Shown here: positions 29,196-40,059 of the stretch, one piece after another | How positions within the stretch are numbered: position 1 is the stretch's first letter | Layout: every line of letters begins with the position of its first letter | Assembly (NCBI GenBank): GCA_019925095.2 | Contig: CM034413.1 | Location: 12,359,001-12,423,000 of the forward strand | DNA length: 64,000 nt | Source of the DNA: Dendrolimus kikuchii | Lineage: Eukaryota; Arthropoda; Insecta; Lepidoptera; Lasiocampidae | Reading direction: 5' to 3' | Made by a program: the position numbers and the translations under genes | Notes under the pieces: generated by a model | Seen by the model: the letters and a program-made list of their open reading frames with translations, nothing else | Told to the model about the DNA's origin: nothing | Databases searched by the model: none

Positions 29196-30031
29196 TCTTA
29201 TTATATATAAATTACGTGTTACGTTGTTTGTCCGCGATGGACTCCTAAACTACTTGACCGATTTTAATCAAATTTGCACACCGTGTGCAGTTTGATCCGA
29301 CTTGAAAGATAGGATAGCTTACATTTGGACCCGGAAGGTGGCGCTGCAATCGGGTTCTAAATTTTATTTCTTCAGGGCAGAACAACGTCTGCCGGGACGG
29401 CTAGTCTTAATATATATAAATTACGTGTTACGTTGTTTGTCCGCGATGGACTCCTAAACTACTTGACCGATTTTAATCAAATTTGCACACCGTGTGCAGT
29501 TTGATCCGACTTGAAAGATAGGATAGCTTACATTTGGACCCGGAAGGTGGCGCTGCAATCGGGTTCTAAATTTTATTTCTTCAGGGCAGAACAACGTCTG
29601 CCGGGACGGCTAGTCTTAATATATATAAATTACGTGTTACGTTGTTTGTCCGCGATGGACTCCTAAACTACTTGACCGATTTTAATCAAATTTGCACACC
29701 GTGTGCAGTTTGATCCGACTTGAAAGATAGGATAGCTTACATTTGGACCCGGAAGGTGGCGCTGCAATCGGGTTCTACATTTTATTTCTTCAGGGCAGAA
29801 CAACGTCTGCCGGGACGGCTAGTCTTAATATATATAAATTACGTGTTACGTTGTTTGTCCGCGATGGACTCCTAAATTACTTGACCGATTTTAATCAAAT
29901 TTGCACACCGTGTGCAGTTTGATCCGACTTGAAAGATAGGATAGCTTACATTTGGACCCGGAAGGTGGCGCTGCAATCGGGTTCTAAATTTTATTTCTTC
30001 AGGGCAGAACAACGTCTGCCGGGACAGCAAG
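29196..30031 (+). mobile_element. head-to-tail array of four 209-bp Helitron units
   Basis: Four units of exactly 209 bp: 29196-29404, 29405-29613, 29614-29822 and 29823-30031. Each starts TCTTA(A/T)TATATATAAATT and ends ..CTGCCGGGACGGCTAG; in the last unit the end is CAGCAAG. The 3' hairpin GGCAGA-ACAACG-TCTGCC lies 11 nt before the end of each unit. The array as a whole is preceded by A (29195) and followed by T (30032), as for a single Helitron insertion. Units differ at only a handful of positions. Units of the same family stand alone at 9903-10098 and 12395-12552. Confidence 0.9.
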
Positions 30032-30344
30032 TATATTTATAATTACTCTGGCAGGATTAAGCACGGTGATTGCAGCGCCGCGTCTGTGGAACTTCTTTGG
30101 TGGAGCGAACTCTAGTGTATAATACGGTATTGACTAAAGGGGGTAGAAAGTTATTCGTTGCTACCTCGATACGCAATACCTATTCGATTAGGTATTTTAT
30201 GGATTTAATCGTCCATATCAGCATCATTAATGTATATAACATCATAGTTATTGCTATGATTAAATAATAAAAGATTACAAAAACCAAAATCAGTGTGCTT
30301 GCTCATTTCGACATAATTTTTTTTGATTTACGTAAGTTTGATCT
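30032..30344. other. no recognisable feature
   Basis: AT-rich; nothing recognised. Confidence 0.4.
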
Positions 30345-30778
30345 TGGTGGTAAGGTATTTGCCTGTCTGGATGACTACCACCCCCGGTCTGGAGTATGCC
30401 GCGAAAACAACATTGAGTTGTGTTCCGGCATTAGTGGACAGGTTCCAGTCTTCATTTTTTTTTTATTGCAGGAGTTGAGCAGACAGGCAGACGGCCCACT
30501 TGTAGGAAAGCGGTTACCATCGCCTATGGACATTTGCAACACAAAAGGTGCTACAAATGCTCTGCTCTCTTAAAGGAGACTGGAACCTGGTCACTAATGC
30601 CGGAACACAACACAAGGTTGTTATGGCGGCATACTCTAGACCAGGGGTGGTCGCCATCCAGTCGAGCAAATACCCTACCACCCAGCAAATTTGTAGCACC
30701 TTTGGTGTTACAAATGTCCATAGGCGATCTTAATAGCTTTCCATCAGGTCGTCTGTCTGGTGAAGTCATGCAATAAAA
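30345..30778 (+). repeat. Family A repeat split by a nested Family A copy
   Basis: The 5' part is 30345-30456 (GGTGGTAAGGTATTTGCCTG to CAGGTTCCAGTC). The 3' part is about 30686-30778 (GCAAATTTGTAGCACCTTTG to CATGCAATAAAA). Together they make one copy; an inverted copy sits between them. Confidence 0.8.
30457..30685 (-). repeat. Family A repeat inserted in another Family A copy
   Basis: T-run and TTGCAGGAGTTGAGCAGACA to CCCTACCACCC, opposite in orientation to its host copy. Younger than its host by nesting. Confidence 0.8.
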
Positions 30779-30855
30779 TATAAGTTCGCCGGTTCCTATA
30801 CCTTATCGTTAATCATATGCCTTACCATCTGTTGAATTTTGATATTACCTCTATG

Positions 30856-31113
30856 GAGCTTCTGACAAGTCGTGGAAGGCCACGACACACCTTCCATGAT
30901 CTAATTGACCGTATACAAGCAGAAGGTGATGTCAGGAGCCTTAAGAACAGACGAGCGTGCATGACAAGAGCTATGAATGTCAAAGAAGCATGTGAGGTGT
31001 GTAAGAATAAGCCTGAATGGCGCTCTCTTCTTCGTGCCTACCCCGCAAGGGAACTGCGGGGTAGGCATGCGTGAAGCTATGTATATATATATATATGTAT
31101 GAGCTTCTGACAA
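30856..31113 (+). mobile_element. Family R (RTE) 3' end with 13-bp TSD
   Basis: GTCGTGGAAGGCCACGACAC to a TATG/TATA tail, bounded by GAGCTTCTGACAA at 30856-30868 and 31101-31113. Near the end, the piece CTGCGGGGTAGGCATGCGTG is a small inverted duplication of CTACCCCGCAAGG. Confidence 0.88.
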
Positions 31114-31119
31114 ATTTTA

Positions 31120-31452
31120 ACCGGTAGTAAGGCACATATGGCACTTGTTAGGTTAATATATATAGGTATAGACATAAGGCACACACTGCACATGCACTTC
31201 CTCACGACACCAGCATGTAACAGATACACTCTACATCAGCATAAGTTTAATATTAAAATTAGAATAAATTAATATAATAAGTTATTCTTAAGGTACAACA
31301 CAACACAAACACACATTAAATAAATATCACACACAACAACAAATAAGCGTGTATAATTTCTAAACTTTTTTCTAAATTAAATTGTAAAAAAGGGTACGGA
31401 GAGTCCGTAGAGATGTTTAAAAAAAACACCGGTAGTAAGGCAAACGTACGGC
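31120..31452 (+). mobile_element. Family C A-tailed repeat with 15-bp TSD
   Basis: About 300 bp ending GGGTACGGAGAGTCCGTAGAG and an A-run. Flanked by ACCGGTAGTAAGGCA at 31120-31134 and 31438-31452. It is repeated at 32218-32531. Non-coding, presumably a SINE or a LINE 3' end. Confidence 0.8.
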
Positions 31453-31488
31453 TGGTAAGATATTTAATAACGAGCCAAGTATACATTT

Positions 31489-31793
31489 TTTTTTATTGCA
31501 GGAGATCAGCAGACAGGCAGACGGCCCACTTGATGGAAAGCGGTTACCATCGCCTATGGACATTTGCAACACCAAAGTTGCTACAAATGCGCTGCTGCTC
31601 TCTTAAGGGAAACTGGAACCTGGTCACTAATGCCGGAACACAACTCAAGGTTGTTATGGCGACATACTTTAGACCAGGGGTGGTAGCCATTGGGCAAATG
31701 CCCTACCACCTAGCTGTGGGTTGTTAAGTCGCCTCTTACGACAGGCCGCCCCAATGCAGGAAATTGTATTCTTTCTCCGCTCCTGCACGGATA
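31489..31793 (-). repeat. Family A repeat, full length
   Basis: T-run and ATTGCAGGAGATCAGCAGAC to CTCCTGCACGGATAA. Confidence 0.9.
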
Positions 31794-31998
31794 ATTGAAT
31801 AATGAATGAATGAATCGTTATTCACATAAGATGGTAACAAAGTGAAATGTTCTCACTATATCTAAGTTACACATGGTCATATAAATATGTGAGTACACGT
31901 CAATTTAAAAAAAAACAACAATTCTAAATTTATAAACACTTCGATTAATTATCTATACTAATATAAAACGTCATTTTACAGCCGGTTTTCGCGAGAGC

Positions 31999-32083
31999 TT
32001 TCGTTACGCAGCATCAAGGTGCTGGAATAATATTCGACCACCCATTAGAAATCTGCAAAATCTTAATGGGTTTAGAACTAAAT
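31999..32083 (+). pseudogene. LINE C-terminal remnant
   Basis: The reading SFRYAASRCWNNIRPPIRNL is the same motif as at 7526-7729. Confidence 0.5.
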
Positions 32084-32217
32084 TAGAAAGAAAGAAAGAA
32101 AACAAGTTTATTTTTAAGACATATAGGTACAACAAACACATTAAAAATAAAAATTAAATACAATAAAATAAGAGAAAACAACCACAAAGTATCATACATA
32201 TCATACATCAAGTAACA

Positions 32218-32531
32218 CACATGGCACTAGATAGGACTATATATAAGTATAGATATAAGGCCAACACTGCACATGCACTTCCTCACAACACCAGCATGTA
32301 ACAGATACACTCTACATTAGTATAAGTTTAGTATTAAAATTAGAATAAATTAATATAATAAGTTATTCTTAAGGTACGCCAAAACACAAAAATTACTACA
32401 TATAATGTCACATACACTAACAAAAATAAACAATAAGCGTGTATGGAGTCTCAAATTTTTCATAGAAATTAAGTAGTAAAAAAGGGTACGGAACTCGAGT
32501 CCGTAGAGATATTAATAATAATTTTAAAAAA
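32218..32531 (+). mobile_element. Family C A-tailed repeat, second copy
   Basis: Colinear with 31135-31437 (CACATGCACTTCCTCACAAC, ACAGATACACTCTACATTAG, GGGTACGGAACTCGAGTCCG). Confidence 0.8.
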
Positions 32532-32719
32532 AAACCACAAATTATCTGAAGATATACATATTAAGTCCTAAAAATTGGATCAAGCTCAGCAAAAATGTCG
32601 ATCTGTTAGATCAACGCTGATCTTCCGCTTGAACCAAGAACGACGTCACGGCAAACTATAAATTATATTATTAATAAATAATTATATTATTGTTGTAATA
32701 AAGACAAATATTAATACTG

Positions 32720-32902
32720 AGTTATAACTTAGATGTCAGGAGCCTTAAGAACAGACGAGCGTGCATGACAAGAGTTATGAATGTCAAAAAAGCAAATGAG
32801 GTGTGTAAGAATGGGCCTAAATAGCGCTCTGTTGTTTGTGCCTACCCCGCAAGGGAACTGGCATGAAGTTATGTATATATGTATGTATGTAGTTATAACT
32901 TA
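32720..32902 (+). mobile_element. Family R (RTE) 3' end with 12-bp TSD
   Basis: GATGTCAGGAGCCTTAAGAA to a TATG tail, bounded by AGTTATAACTTA at 32720-32731 and 32891-32902. Confidence 0.9.
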
Positions 32903-33861
32903 AATTAAAGATATTTCTAAAAGAGCACCAGCGTTGACAACACGACCTAAAATATGATACAAGTGGTAAGGGGTGCCAATTATTATTGAAAAAAATAACG
33001 TATTACATTTTTTAACTAGGGAAAAAATTAAGTATTTGTAAGAAAAAAAGTATTTTTCAAAATGTTATTTATTTCTTCTCTTGGAGACACTATTTTTGGG
33101 TGCTTCTAGCAAACACTAACAACTTTCCATTATCCTTAAATTTTTGAAAGCTATCTTTACATTTACCAATTTAAATTAAAATAAACAAACAATTCATTTT
33201 TTTATTAAATTTATAGATGTCCTGTTTCTTTCTTCTCGCCATTTCAGATTCATTACTAAATAAACTCTTTCAGTGAAAGCTGGATAGATAATTGTTCAGT
33301 AATTATCCATATAAATATTTCATTTTACGTATCAGAGTATAGATTGGAAATAGAGTATTTTCACATACTTTATTATTATGTAAAAGTATAAAGTATATTT
33401 ACCAAAAATAAAATAGTGTTACGAGATGCAGGACTCGAAATAAAATGCCGTTGGAATTATTAAAGAGTTTATTAGAACTATACAAACACGTATAATACAG
33501 GTACAAACATAACAACACGCGCAAAGTCAGTCACTAAAAAGATTACCGAATGTACACGTCTTGCTTCGTTTGTGGTTATCGCACGACTGCCGATCTCTGC
33601 ATTGAGCCATTGATTTATACTGCACAGATACAATATGTTTGCCCGACCGTGTGGACCGAATTTCTTAGAATCAGTCCGACACACCTGGCTAATGACTGCC
33701 ATAAAAGACCACAATACACAATGAGCTGTTTTCTAATCACAAATTTTAAACACAAAGTAAACAAAAGAAGTCCAAATGCCGTAGTAAAGTGTTTTTTATG
33801 GTATGTAGGTGTGAATCCATTTTTTCCCCTATTTGTCGTATATGCTACGTACGTATATATA
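32903..33861. other. no recognisable gene
   Basis: Includes an open frame of 112 codons (33550-33888, +) with no recognisable motif. Its codon composition looks random and it is not called a gene. Confidence 0.4.
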
Positions 33862-33912
33862 AAAGCGTGGGGTGCATGGTATCAATAGTTTGAAAAGCAT
33901 CCCACGCTTTTT
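33862..33912. repeat. short hairpin
   Basis: AAAGCGTGGGGTGC and GCATCCCACGCTTT pair with one mismatch around a loop of about 22 nt. Confidence 0.7.
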
Positions 33913-33949
33913 TTACAACAAAATCATTTTTTCTTACACTATTTTTATT

Positions 33950-34093
33950 TAAGAACAGACGAGTGTGCATGACAAGAATTATGAATGTCAAAGAAGCAAG
34001 TGAGGTGTGTAAGAATGGGCCTAAATGGCGCTCTGTTGTTCGTGCCTACCCCGCAAGGGAACTGGCGTGAAGTTATGTATGCATGTATGTACT
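33950..34093 (+). mobile_element. Family R (RTE) 3' end
   Basis: GAACAGACGAGTGTGCATGA to a (TATG)n tail; no clear TSD. Confidence 0.8.
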
Positions 34094-34249
34094 TTTAATT
34101 CAAATTTATTAAAATTTATTTTCAATTTTTTAGTTGGATTTTCTATAAAAGCGTATTTTTTTTAGTTTTTTTTAAACTATTATTTATTTTTCATTTTTTA
34201 GTTGAATTTTCTATAAAAAGCGTATTTTTAATTTTTTTTAAAGGTTTTT

Positions 34250-34525
34250 AAAAACAAGCTTTTGATGTCCTGCATATCATGTATCAGCAGAGTGCTAGCC
34301 AAGACAAGTAAAATGAGCCCAAACACGACGGGTCTATCTTGTTTAGTACAGGAGTTCCTATGGCCACCTTCCGACTCCATCGTCATATCAGCTCCATGGT
34401 ACCATATTATTGCATTGTCACGCGATATATACATACGTGCAAAATTTCAGCTCAATCGGAAACCGGGAAGTGATCAAATTTAACTTGAAAGATTCTGTTA
34501 CATACTACATACATACATACTAACA
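34250..34525 (+). repeat. Family D repeat with (CATA)n tail
   Basis: AAGCTTTTGATGTCCTGCAT..CTATCTTGTTTAGTACAGGA..TTCAGCTCAATCGGAAACCG, ending (CATA)n. Inverted counterpart at 35475-35760. Confidence 0.75.
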
Positions 34526-35119
34526 TACGTATGAAGCTAATAAAAAGCGTATAAAAACGATGATTTCTGTACGACGGGACGAACATCAAACGTTTGACAT
34601 TCAAAACAAAAAAAAAGACACTTAAATTTATTTTGATTTCTAAACGATTTTTATATTTAATTGATTTTTAAACGACGGGACGAACATCAAATATTTGACA
34701 GGTAGGAATAGTTTATATGGGAAAGCGAAATTGTTGTTTTTACTATATTCCAAGCATTTTTTTCATATTTACTCACCTTTTAAACCTTCCCTGGACTTCC
34801 ACAAATAATTCAAAACCAAAATTAGCCAAATCAGTCCAGCCGTTCTTGAGTTTTAGTGAGACTTACGAACAGCAATTGTTATATATATATATAGATTTAA
34901 GATTCCATTTTCATGCTTTGCAATGATGTAATGTCTGCCATGACAGTACCTTAAGGGCTCAGCGGAAGATCAGCGCTGGTTTTAAAAGACCAGCATTATG
35001 CTGAGACTCATGCCCCTTTCAGGACAAGATTATGCTGTTAGTTTTAAATTTGTTAACAATTATAGCTACACTATCCAATGTAATTTGTCCAGAATAAAAT
35101 GATTGTCTTTTTTTCTTTC
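34526..35119. other. no recognisable feature
   Basis: Contains two short copies of ACGGGACGAACATCAAA (34574 and 34676); otherwise unassigned. Confidence 0.4.
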
Positions 35120-35419
35120 CATAAAGAGGAAAGATTTGTATTTCTGTAACGAATAAACTCAAAAGCTACTGGGCCGATTTCAAAAATTCTTTCCCCATTA
35201 TATTGCTACATTATCCCAAATTTATATGGGCTATATTTATTACTGGAAAAAATTAGGGATCCCTACTAAAACTTCAATAATATAACCCGAGGTGTAAAAA
35301 AATAGTGTTTAAGTGGATTGGGATGGTTTAGATTCACATTAAACCCAGTAGATGGCGCTGGAATCGGGGTCTAGATTTTAATTTTATCAGAGCAGGACAA
35401 CGTCTGCCAATACCGCTAG
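35120..35419 (+). mobile_element. Helitron-like element, 5' end unclear
   Basis: AAGAGGAAAGATTTGTATTT near the 5' end. The 3' end is GCAGGACAACGTCTGCC..CCGCTAG|T at 35419. Confidence 0.65.
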
Positions 35420-35474
35420 TTAATCTAAAAAGATGCGTTTTACAAGCTTTTATTTAACTTGCAATAGATGTACC

Positions 35475-35760
35475 TATGTATGTATGTATGTAAGTTCGGG
35501 TGGAATCTTGCAAGTTAAATTTGACCAACTTCCCGGTTTCCGATTGAGCTGAAATTTTGCACGAATATGTATATCGCGTGACAATGCAAGAATATGGTGC
35601 CATGGAGCTGATCTGAGGATGGAGTCGGAAGGTGGCCATAGGAACTCCTGTACTAAACAAGATAGACCCGTCGTGTTTGGGCTCGTTTTACTTGTCTTAG
35701 CTAGCACTCTGCGGCTACATAATATCCAGGATCTCAAAAACTTGTATTCAAAAACCTTTG
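35475..35760 (-). repeat. Family D repeat, inverted copy
   Basis: Reverse complement of 34250-34525 with its (CATA)n tail facing the other copy. The readings MESEGGHRNSCTKQDRP and similar are shared between copies and are repeat translations. Confidence 0.75.
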
Positions 35761-35932
35761 TAAAATACAATTTTATTTCCTCTCTTTTCTTTCATCTTCT
35801 CCCAATAATAACACTTCGCGGGCGTCCTCAGGACCCCCTACCAAAGATTCATCACAATCTAATCAATGATTTAGAAACGCATAAAGGACAAACATACAAG
35901 CATTTATTTTTATTTATATAGACTAGCTATGC

Positions 35933-36015
35933 CCGCGACTTCGTCCGCGTGGAATTTTTTGTCGCGGAACCATAAAAAAAGTAGCCTAAGTTATCTGCCA
36001 GTGTAACCCGTCAAA
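35933..36015 (-). mobile_element. Helitron 3'-end fragment (10134 subfamily)
   Basis: Inverted CTAGCTATGCCCGCGACTTC; truncated after about 80 bp. Confidence 0.65.
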
Positions 36016-36019
36016 ATCC

Positions 36020-36594
36020 AATCCAAAGTCTTTTGAACCTCTGAGGACGAAGATCGGGGTCTATAAGACTTATCTCCGCTCGAGGCTTACATATGCGGCT
36101 CCGGCTTGGTACGCGCTGTGCCCGACCACTCGAAGATCCCAAATACAGGCTCGACAAAACATCGCCCTGCGAGTGTGTACAGGAGCGGGTCGGTATGTCA
36201 GGAACGACGTCATCGCTCGCGATGTGTCCATACCCAGTGTTGAGGAGTTTGTGGCGAAGATGGCGCGACGAATGTTCGACCGCGCCGACAATGGCGGCCA
36301 CACGTCACGCCACGGAATTGCTCCACTACACGCACGGCCACCAGGCCATCAACGCACCTGGCTGCCGACTCCTCGTGATCTCATACGCTCACCTAATCAG
36401 GGCGATGGCGTGAGGTCGCAAAATCCACAAAGCTGCTGATCGCCGCAGATTGGCCAACGAGAGCTGCTGAGAAGCCATCGCCATGCGGAGAAGACTCCAG
36501 CAGCTCCAAACCCAATTACCGGTGGGTAGTTGCCCACTGAGTTGCAGCCGGGGTAAAGAGGTATACCTCGAGGTCTCAACCTCCTCATAACAAA
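36020..36594 (+). pseudogene. Jockey-type ORF2 C-terminus and 3' UTR
   Basis: The reading LRTKIGVYKTYLRSRLTYAA continues PAWYALCPTTRRSQIQARQN, IALRVCTGAGRYVRNDVIAR and VEEFVAKMARRMFDRADNGG, ending near 36437. These are the C-terminal landmarks of Jockey-clade ORF2 (YK..LRSRLTYA.PAW; RYVRNDVIARDL; F..RMARRMFDRAD). RT and endonuclease are absent. The 3' UTR ends where the LINE at 36595-41774 is inserted. Confidence 0.65.
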
Positions 36595-36922
36595 CCGAAA
36601 TGAAATGAAATGAAATGAAATGAAATTTATTTACATCATGAGTACAGGGAACATAAAATAACTAAACAATACAATGACAATTCTGTAGGAGCGTCCAAAG
36701 TTAGCTCTGGTTCCCGCACTAGGTCTCAACAGAGCCTGTGTGGCGGGCCACAGTGGAGTTCGCTTTGGTTTCGAAACTCTTCTTCTTTTATTGCCTGTTA
36801 TTATTATCAGAACTAAAGAACAATTTAAAAGGAAAAAAAAAAAAAACAAAATATATAATAATAAAATCTACATACTACATAACTACGTGCCTAGATGCGT
36901 TGGTGAGTGAGTATATATTAAT

Positions 36923-36924
<2 letters not shown>

Positions 36925-36982
<58 letters not shown>

Positions 36983-37015
36983 GGTGCGTGCGTGCGTGCG
37001 TGTGCATGCGTGCCT
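36925..37015. repeat. (GT)n microsatellite in LINE 3' UTR
   Basis: About 30 GT units, then an interrupted GTGCGTGC run. Confidence 0.95.
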
Positions 37016-37092
37016 ATATGTTATGAGTGTATGCTTGTGAGTACGTGCGTGAAAGTATTAGTTTACGTTGAAAAATAATTGACGAAAGAGTA

Positions 37093-40059
37093 TTAACTGA
37101 CAGTATGTAACAATTCTTCAGCGTTTTTATATGTAAATGGCTGTAAAAAGTTATTCAAAGCTTTTCTTAAATTATGGCGAGTCATGGTTACTAAATTTAG
37201 ATTCCTACTTAGAGTATTATATAGTTTTATACCGAGAAATTTCACAGATTTAGTACCAAAAGTTGTACGACATTTAGGTTGTTGGAATACTAGATTCTGT
37301 CTACGCTTCGATTTCAGTTCTTCCATGATCTCTTTTGTTACAGAATTGTGTTGTTTCATAACTACTGCACGGACAAATAGCTTGCGAATATTAAGGACAC
37401 TTGTCTCATTGTATATCGACTCGGTGGAGTATAGCCTCGGCTTGAAGAACATGCATTTTAATAACGCTCTCTGGGCACGTTCCAGTACTATAAGATGTGT
37501 TGATGCTGCCGAGCCCCAAGCTGTATTACAGTAACATAATACTGATTCTGCTAGGGCAGTATACACCTTTAGTAGCGAATCCCGATCGAGTACATGGCGC
37601 AGTTGCTTGAATGCATATATTAGCTTTCTTGTCCTATTCGCTAGATATTTGATATGTGTTGTCCATGTTAAGTATTTATCCAGGTGAATGCCTAAATATT
37701 TGGTATCGTTAGTTGGCAAAATTTCGTCACAAGTGCAGGAAATGTATTGATGACAGTTAGTCTTATGCATTCTAAGATGAAGCGGTCGTTGCGGTTGAGT
37801 ATTTGAGTTTATAGTAAAGGTAATATAGCTTGTTTTATTTACGTTCAGGGTAAGAAGATTCTGTTTTAGCCAAGTTGACACAGAATACAATCCTGCGTTA
37901 GCTGTATCCTCAATTTCTTCCCAAGTAGTACCGTAGAATAATAATACGGTATCATCAGCGTAACTGACGACTTCCCCATTTGTGAGACTGATGTTACATA
38001 AATCATTGATATATGCTAGGAAAAGGGTAGGGCCCAAGATACTTCCCTGAGGAACGCCGAACTTAATAAACGCGTCGTCACTAACATGGGATCCTATTTT
38101 GGTCATCTGTTTCCTGTTTTTTAAGTAGCTTTCAAACCAGGACAGTGGTAAACCTCGTATTCCCAATGACTCGAGTTTCGACAGTAGAATCGGCCGGGAT
38201 ACCGTATCAAAGGCTTTTGCTAGGTCCAAGAAAACCCCTAATACCTTCTGCCCATTGTCCAATCTTTCACGAACAAGTTCAGTGACAGTTAGTACAGCGT
38301 CTTCAGTGCATCGACGAGGTCGAAAGCCAAATTGGTTATCTGAAAGCAATTTTTTTGTTTCTAGATATTTTTTAAGCCTATTGTTCATTAATTTTTCTAG
38401 GACTTTTGACACGACGGGTAAGAGGGATATTGGTCTGAAATTAGCTATATTGGTTGCATCACCTGCTTTAAAAATAGGCAAGATTATACCTCTTTTTAAG
38501 GGATCAGGGAACTTCCCCGTTTCAAAGCTAACTTGACACATTTTCGTTAGAGGTTCTACACAATACGGTAATGCCAGTTTTAATACCTTTGTTGTGATCC
38601 CATCCCAGCCTGCAGCACTGCTATTTTTAAGTGTTCTGATAGTGTCTATTATTTCAATAATATCTGTATTTACTAATCCAAAAGAATCTATTTCCCTAAA
38701 TTTTTTCTCAGCTATTTTACTAAGTTCAATTTCATTTTCCTTTGAGTTAGCTAGTATATCTTCCGCGAGCTTGGCTCCCATATTAATATAATACTCATTA
38801 ATGTTATTAAGAGTTTCGCGATGACGAGTTTTATCAATGAGTAGTTTTTGCACAGGATTTGGCTTAGCTGTGAAGTTACAGATTCTCTTAATATTTTTCC
38901 AGGTTTTCTTCGCATCTCGGTTACATTTTTTCAGTTCGAGCTTCTCATAGGACTGTTTCACTTTACGAAGTACTTTATTACAAACATTTCTGTATTCTAT
39001 ATATGTTTTCTTAACTTCTGAATTACTAATGTTCTTCTTATATATTTTATGTAGCTTATCTCTTTTTCTAATACAATTTATCAGTCCTTTAGTGATCCAC
39101 GGTTTGATATTAAAGTTCTTGTTTGACACTGGCATAGAGACTGTATTTCTATTCACTATATCGGATAGCGTCATTAAGAAAACTTCTGTAGCATTATCTA
39201 GATCATTAAAATTATTTAGTTTAATATTCCAATTAACTTTTTCTAGTTCTTTTAATATACCATTATAGTCAGTCTTCATAAAAGTACGATTGTTTTTATT
39301 TGCCAGAACGCGTTTTATATCTAATTGTGAAATAACGGGATAGTGGTCAGTTATTGAAGTTTCAACTACCAGAGTTATTGCCTCACTTTTGGTCTTGATC
39401 ATACAGTGATCAAGACAAGATGTTTCTCTAGTTTGCAAATTATGCCCTGACAAAAGTCCATGACTAGCTAACAAGTTGAGATATTCTTCGGCATGCCTAT
39501 CGTTACTATTTGAAATAGGATTTATATTAATGTTTATGTCACCCATCACTATTATATTTTTATACGATTTAGCTTCAAATAGCACTTTGTCAAGTGAATC
39601 AAGAAAATTAGTGATGTTACTAAAGGACGGCGGCCTGTATATTGCTACTATACATAGGTCTGTTTTACTCTGTATTATTAGACAATTAGCATCATTAAAA
39701 TCTGGTTCTGTTATAGTTACATTTATATTATTTCTTATGTATAAGACTAAACCGTCATTTTGATTAAGATGTCTTGTAGTATTGTATATATTGTAGTTGT
39801 TTAGTGGCATAGGGGTAATACTATCATGTAACCAGCATTCTGTTAGAATGATAATATCAGCTTCATAATTAAAGCGACTAAGAAGCACAACAAACTCGTT
39901 GAAATTTTTATTTATGCTACGTATATTTAGAGTAAGAATTGTAATCTTTCGTTTATCGGATTTTAAATAGCCTTTGCAATCTTCTGGTTCCTGGACTAGG
40001 TATGAGGTAGAGATATTGACGCTGTCAATATCTCCCATAATATCATTTATATCTGTCAT
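37093..40059 (-). CDS. LINE ORF2: AP endonuclease + reverse transcriptase
   Basis: 988 residues. Endonuclease: TLNIRSIN (N45), LTECWL (E74), IYRPP at 140-144, MGDININI (D174, N176) and SITDHYPV (D238, H239), so the catalytic set looks complete. RT: FRPISLLPVVSK at 541, motif A VFLDLAKAFDTV (D612), motif B FGVPQGSILGP (667-677), motif C YADD (700-703). The C-terminal domain contains WGSAASTHLIVLERAQRALL and VKFLGIKLYNTL. The wording (LNIRSINKNF, LPxWFxSYLxNRKQ, YADDT) fits the CR1/L2/Daphne part of the Jockey superfamily. No RNase H. There are no internal stops, so it is coding-competent. Confidence 0.88.
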   Translation of the reverse strand: MTDINDIMGDIDSVNISTSYLVQEPEDCKGYLKSDKRKITILTLNIRSINKNFNEFVVLLSRFNYEADIIILTECWLHDSITPMPLNNYNIYNTTRHLNQNDGLVLYIRNNINVTITEPDFNDANCLIIQSKTDLCIVAIYRPPSFSNITNFLDSLDKVLFEAKSYKNIIVMGDINININPISNSNDRHAEEYLNLLASHGLLSGHNLQTRETSCLDHCMIKTKSEAITLVVETSITDHYPVISQLDIKRVLANKNNRTFMKTDYNGILKELEKVNWNIKLNNFNDLDNATEVFLMTLSDIVNRNTVSMPVSNKNFNIKPWITKGLINCIRKRDKLHKIYKKNISNSEVKKTYIEYRNVCNKVLRKVKQSYEKLELKKCNRDAKKTWKNIKRICNFTAKPNPVQKLLIDKTRHRETLNNINEYYINMGAKLAEDILANSKENEIELSKIAEKKFREIDSFGLVNTDIIEIIDTIRTLKNSSAAGWDGITTKVLKLALPYCVEPLTKMCQVSFETGKFPDPLKRGIILPIFKAGDATNIANFRPISLLPVVSKVLEKLMNNRLKKYLETKKLLSDNQFGFRPRRCTEDAVLTVTELVRERLDNGQKVLGVFLDLAKAFDTVSRPILLSKLESLGIRGLPLSWFESYLKNRKQMTKIGSHVSDDAFIKFGVPQGSILGPTLFLAYINDLCNISLTNGEVVSYADDTVLLFYGTTWEEIEDTANAGLYSVSTWLKQNLLTLNVNKTSYITFTINSNTQPQRPLHLRMHKTNCHQYISCTCDEILPTNDTKYLGIHLDKYLTWTTHIKYLANRTRKLIYAFKQLRHVLDRDSLLKVYTALAESVLCYCNTAWGSAASTHLIVLERAQRALLKCMFFKPRLYSTESIYNETSVLNIRKLFVRAVVMKQHNSVTKEIMEELKSKRRQNLVFQQPKCRTTFGTKSVKFLGIKLYNTLSRNLNLVTMTRHNLRKALNNFLQPFTYKNAEELLHTVS

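Noticed and set aside
29196..30031. Array read as a satellite or CRISPR-like repeat
   Set aside because: There are no spacers, the unit has Helitron termini, and the organism is an animal.
33550..33888. 112-codon frame as a protein gene
   Set aside because: No motif, no splice signals in context, biased to hydrophobic AT-rich codons; likely chance.
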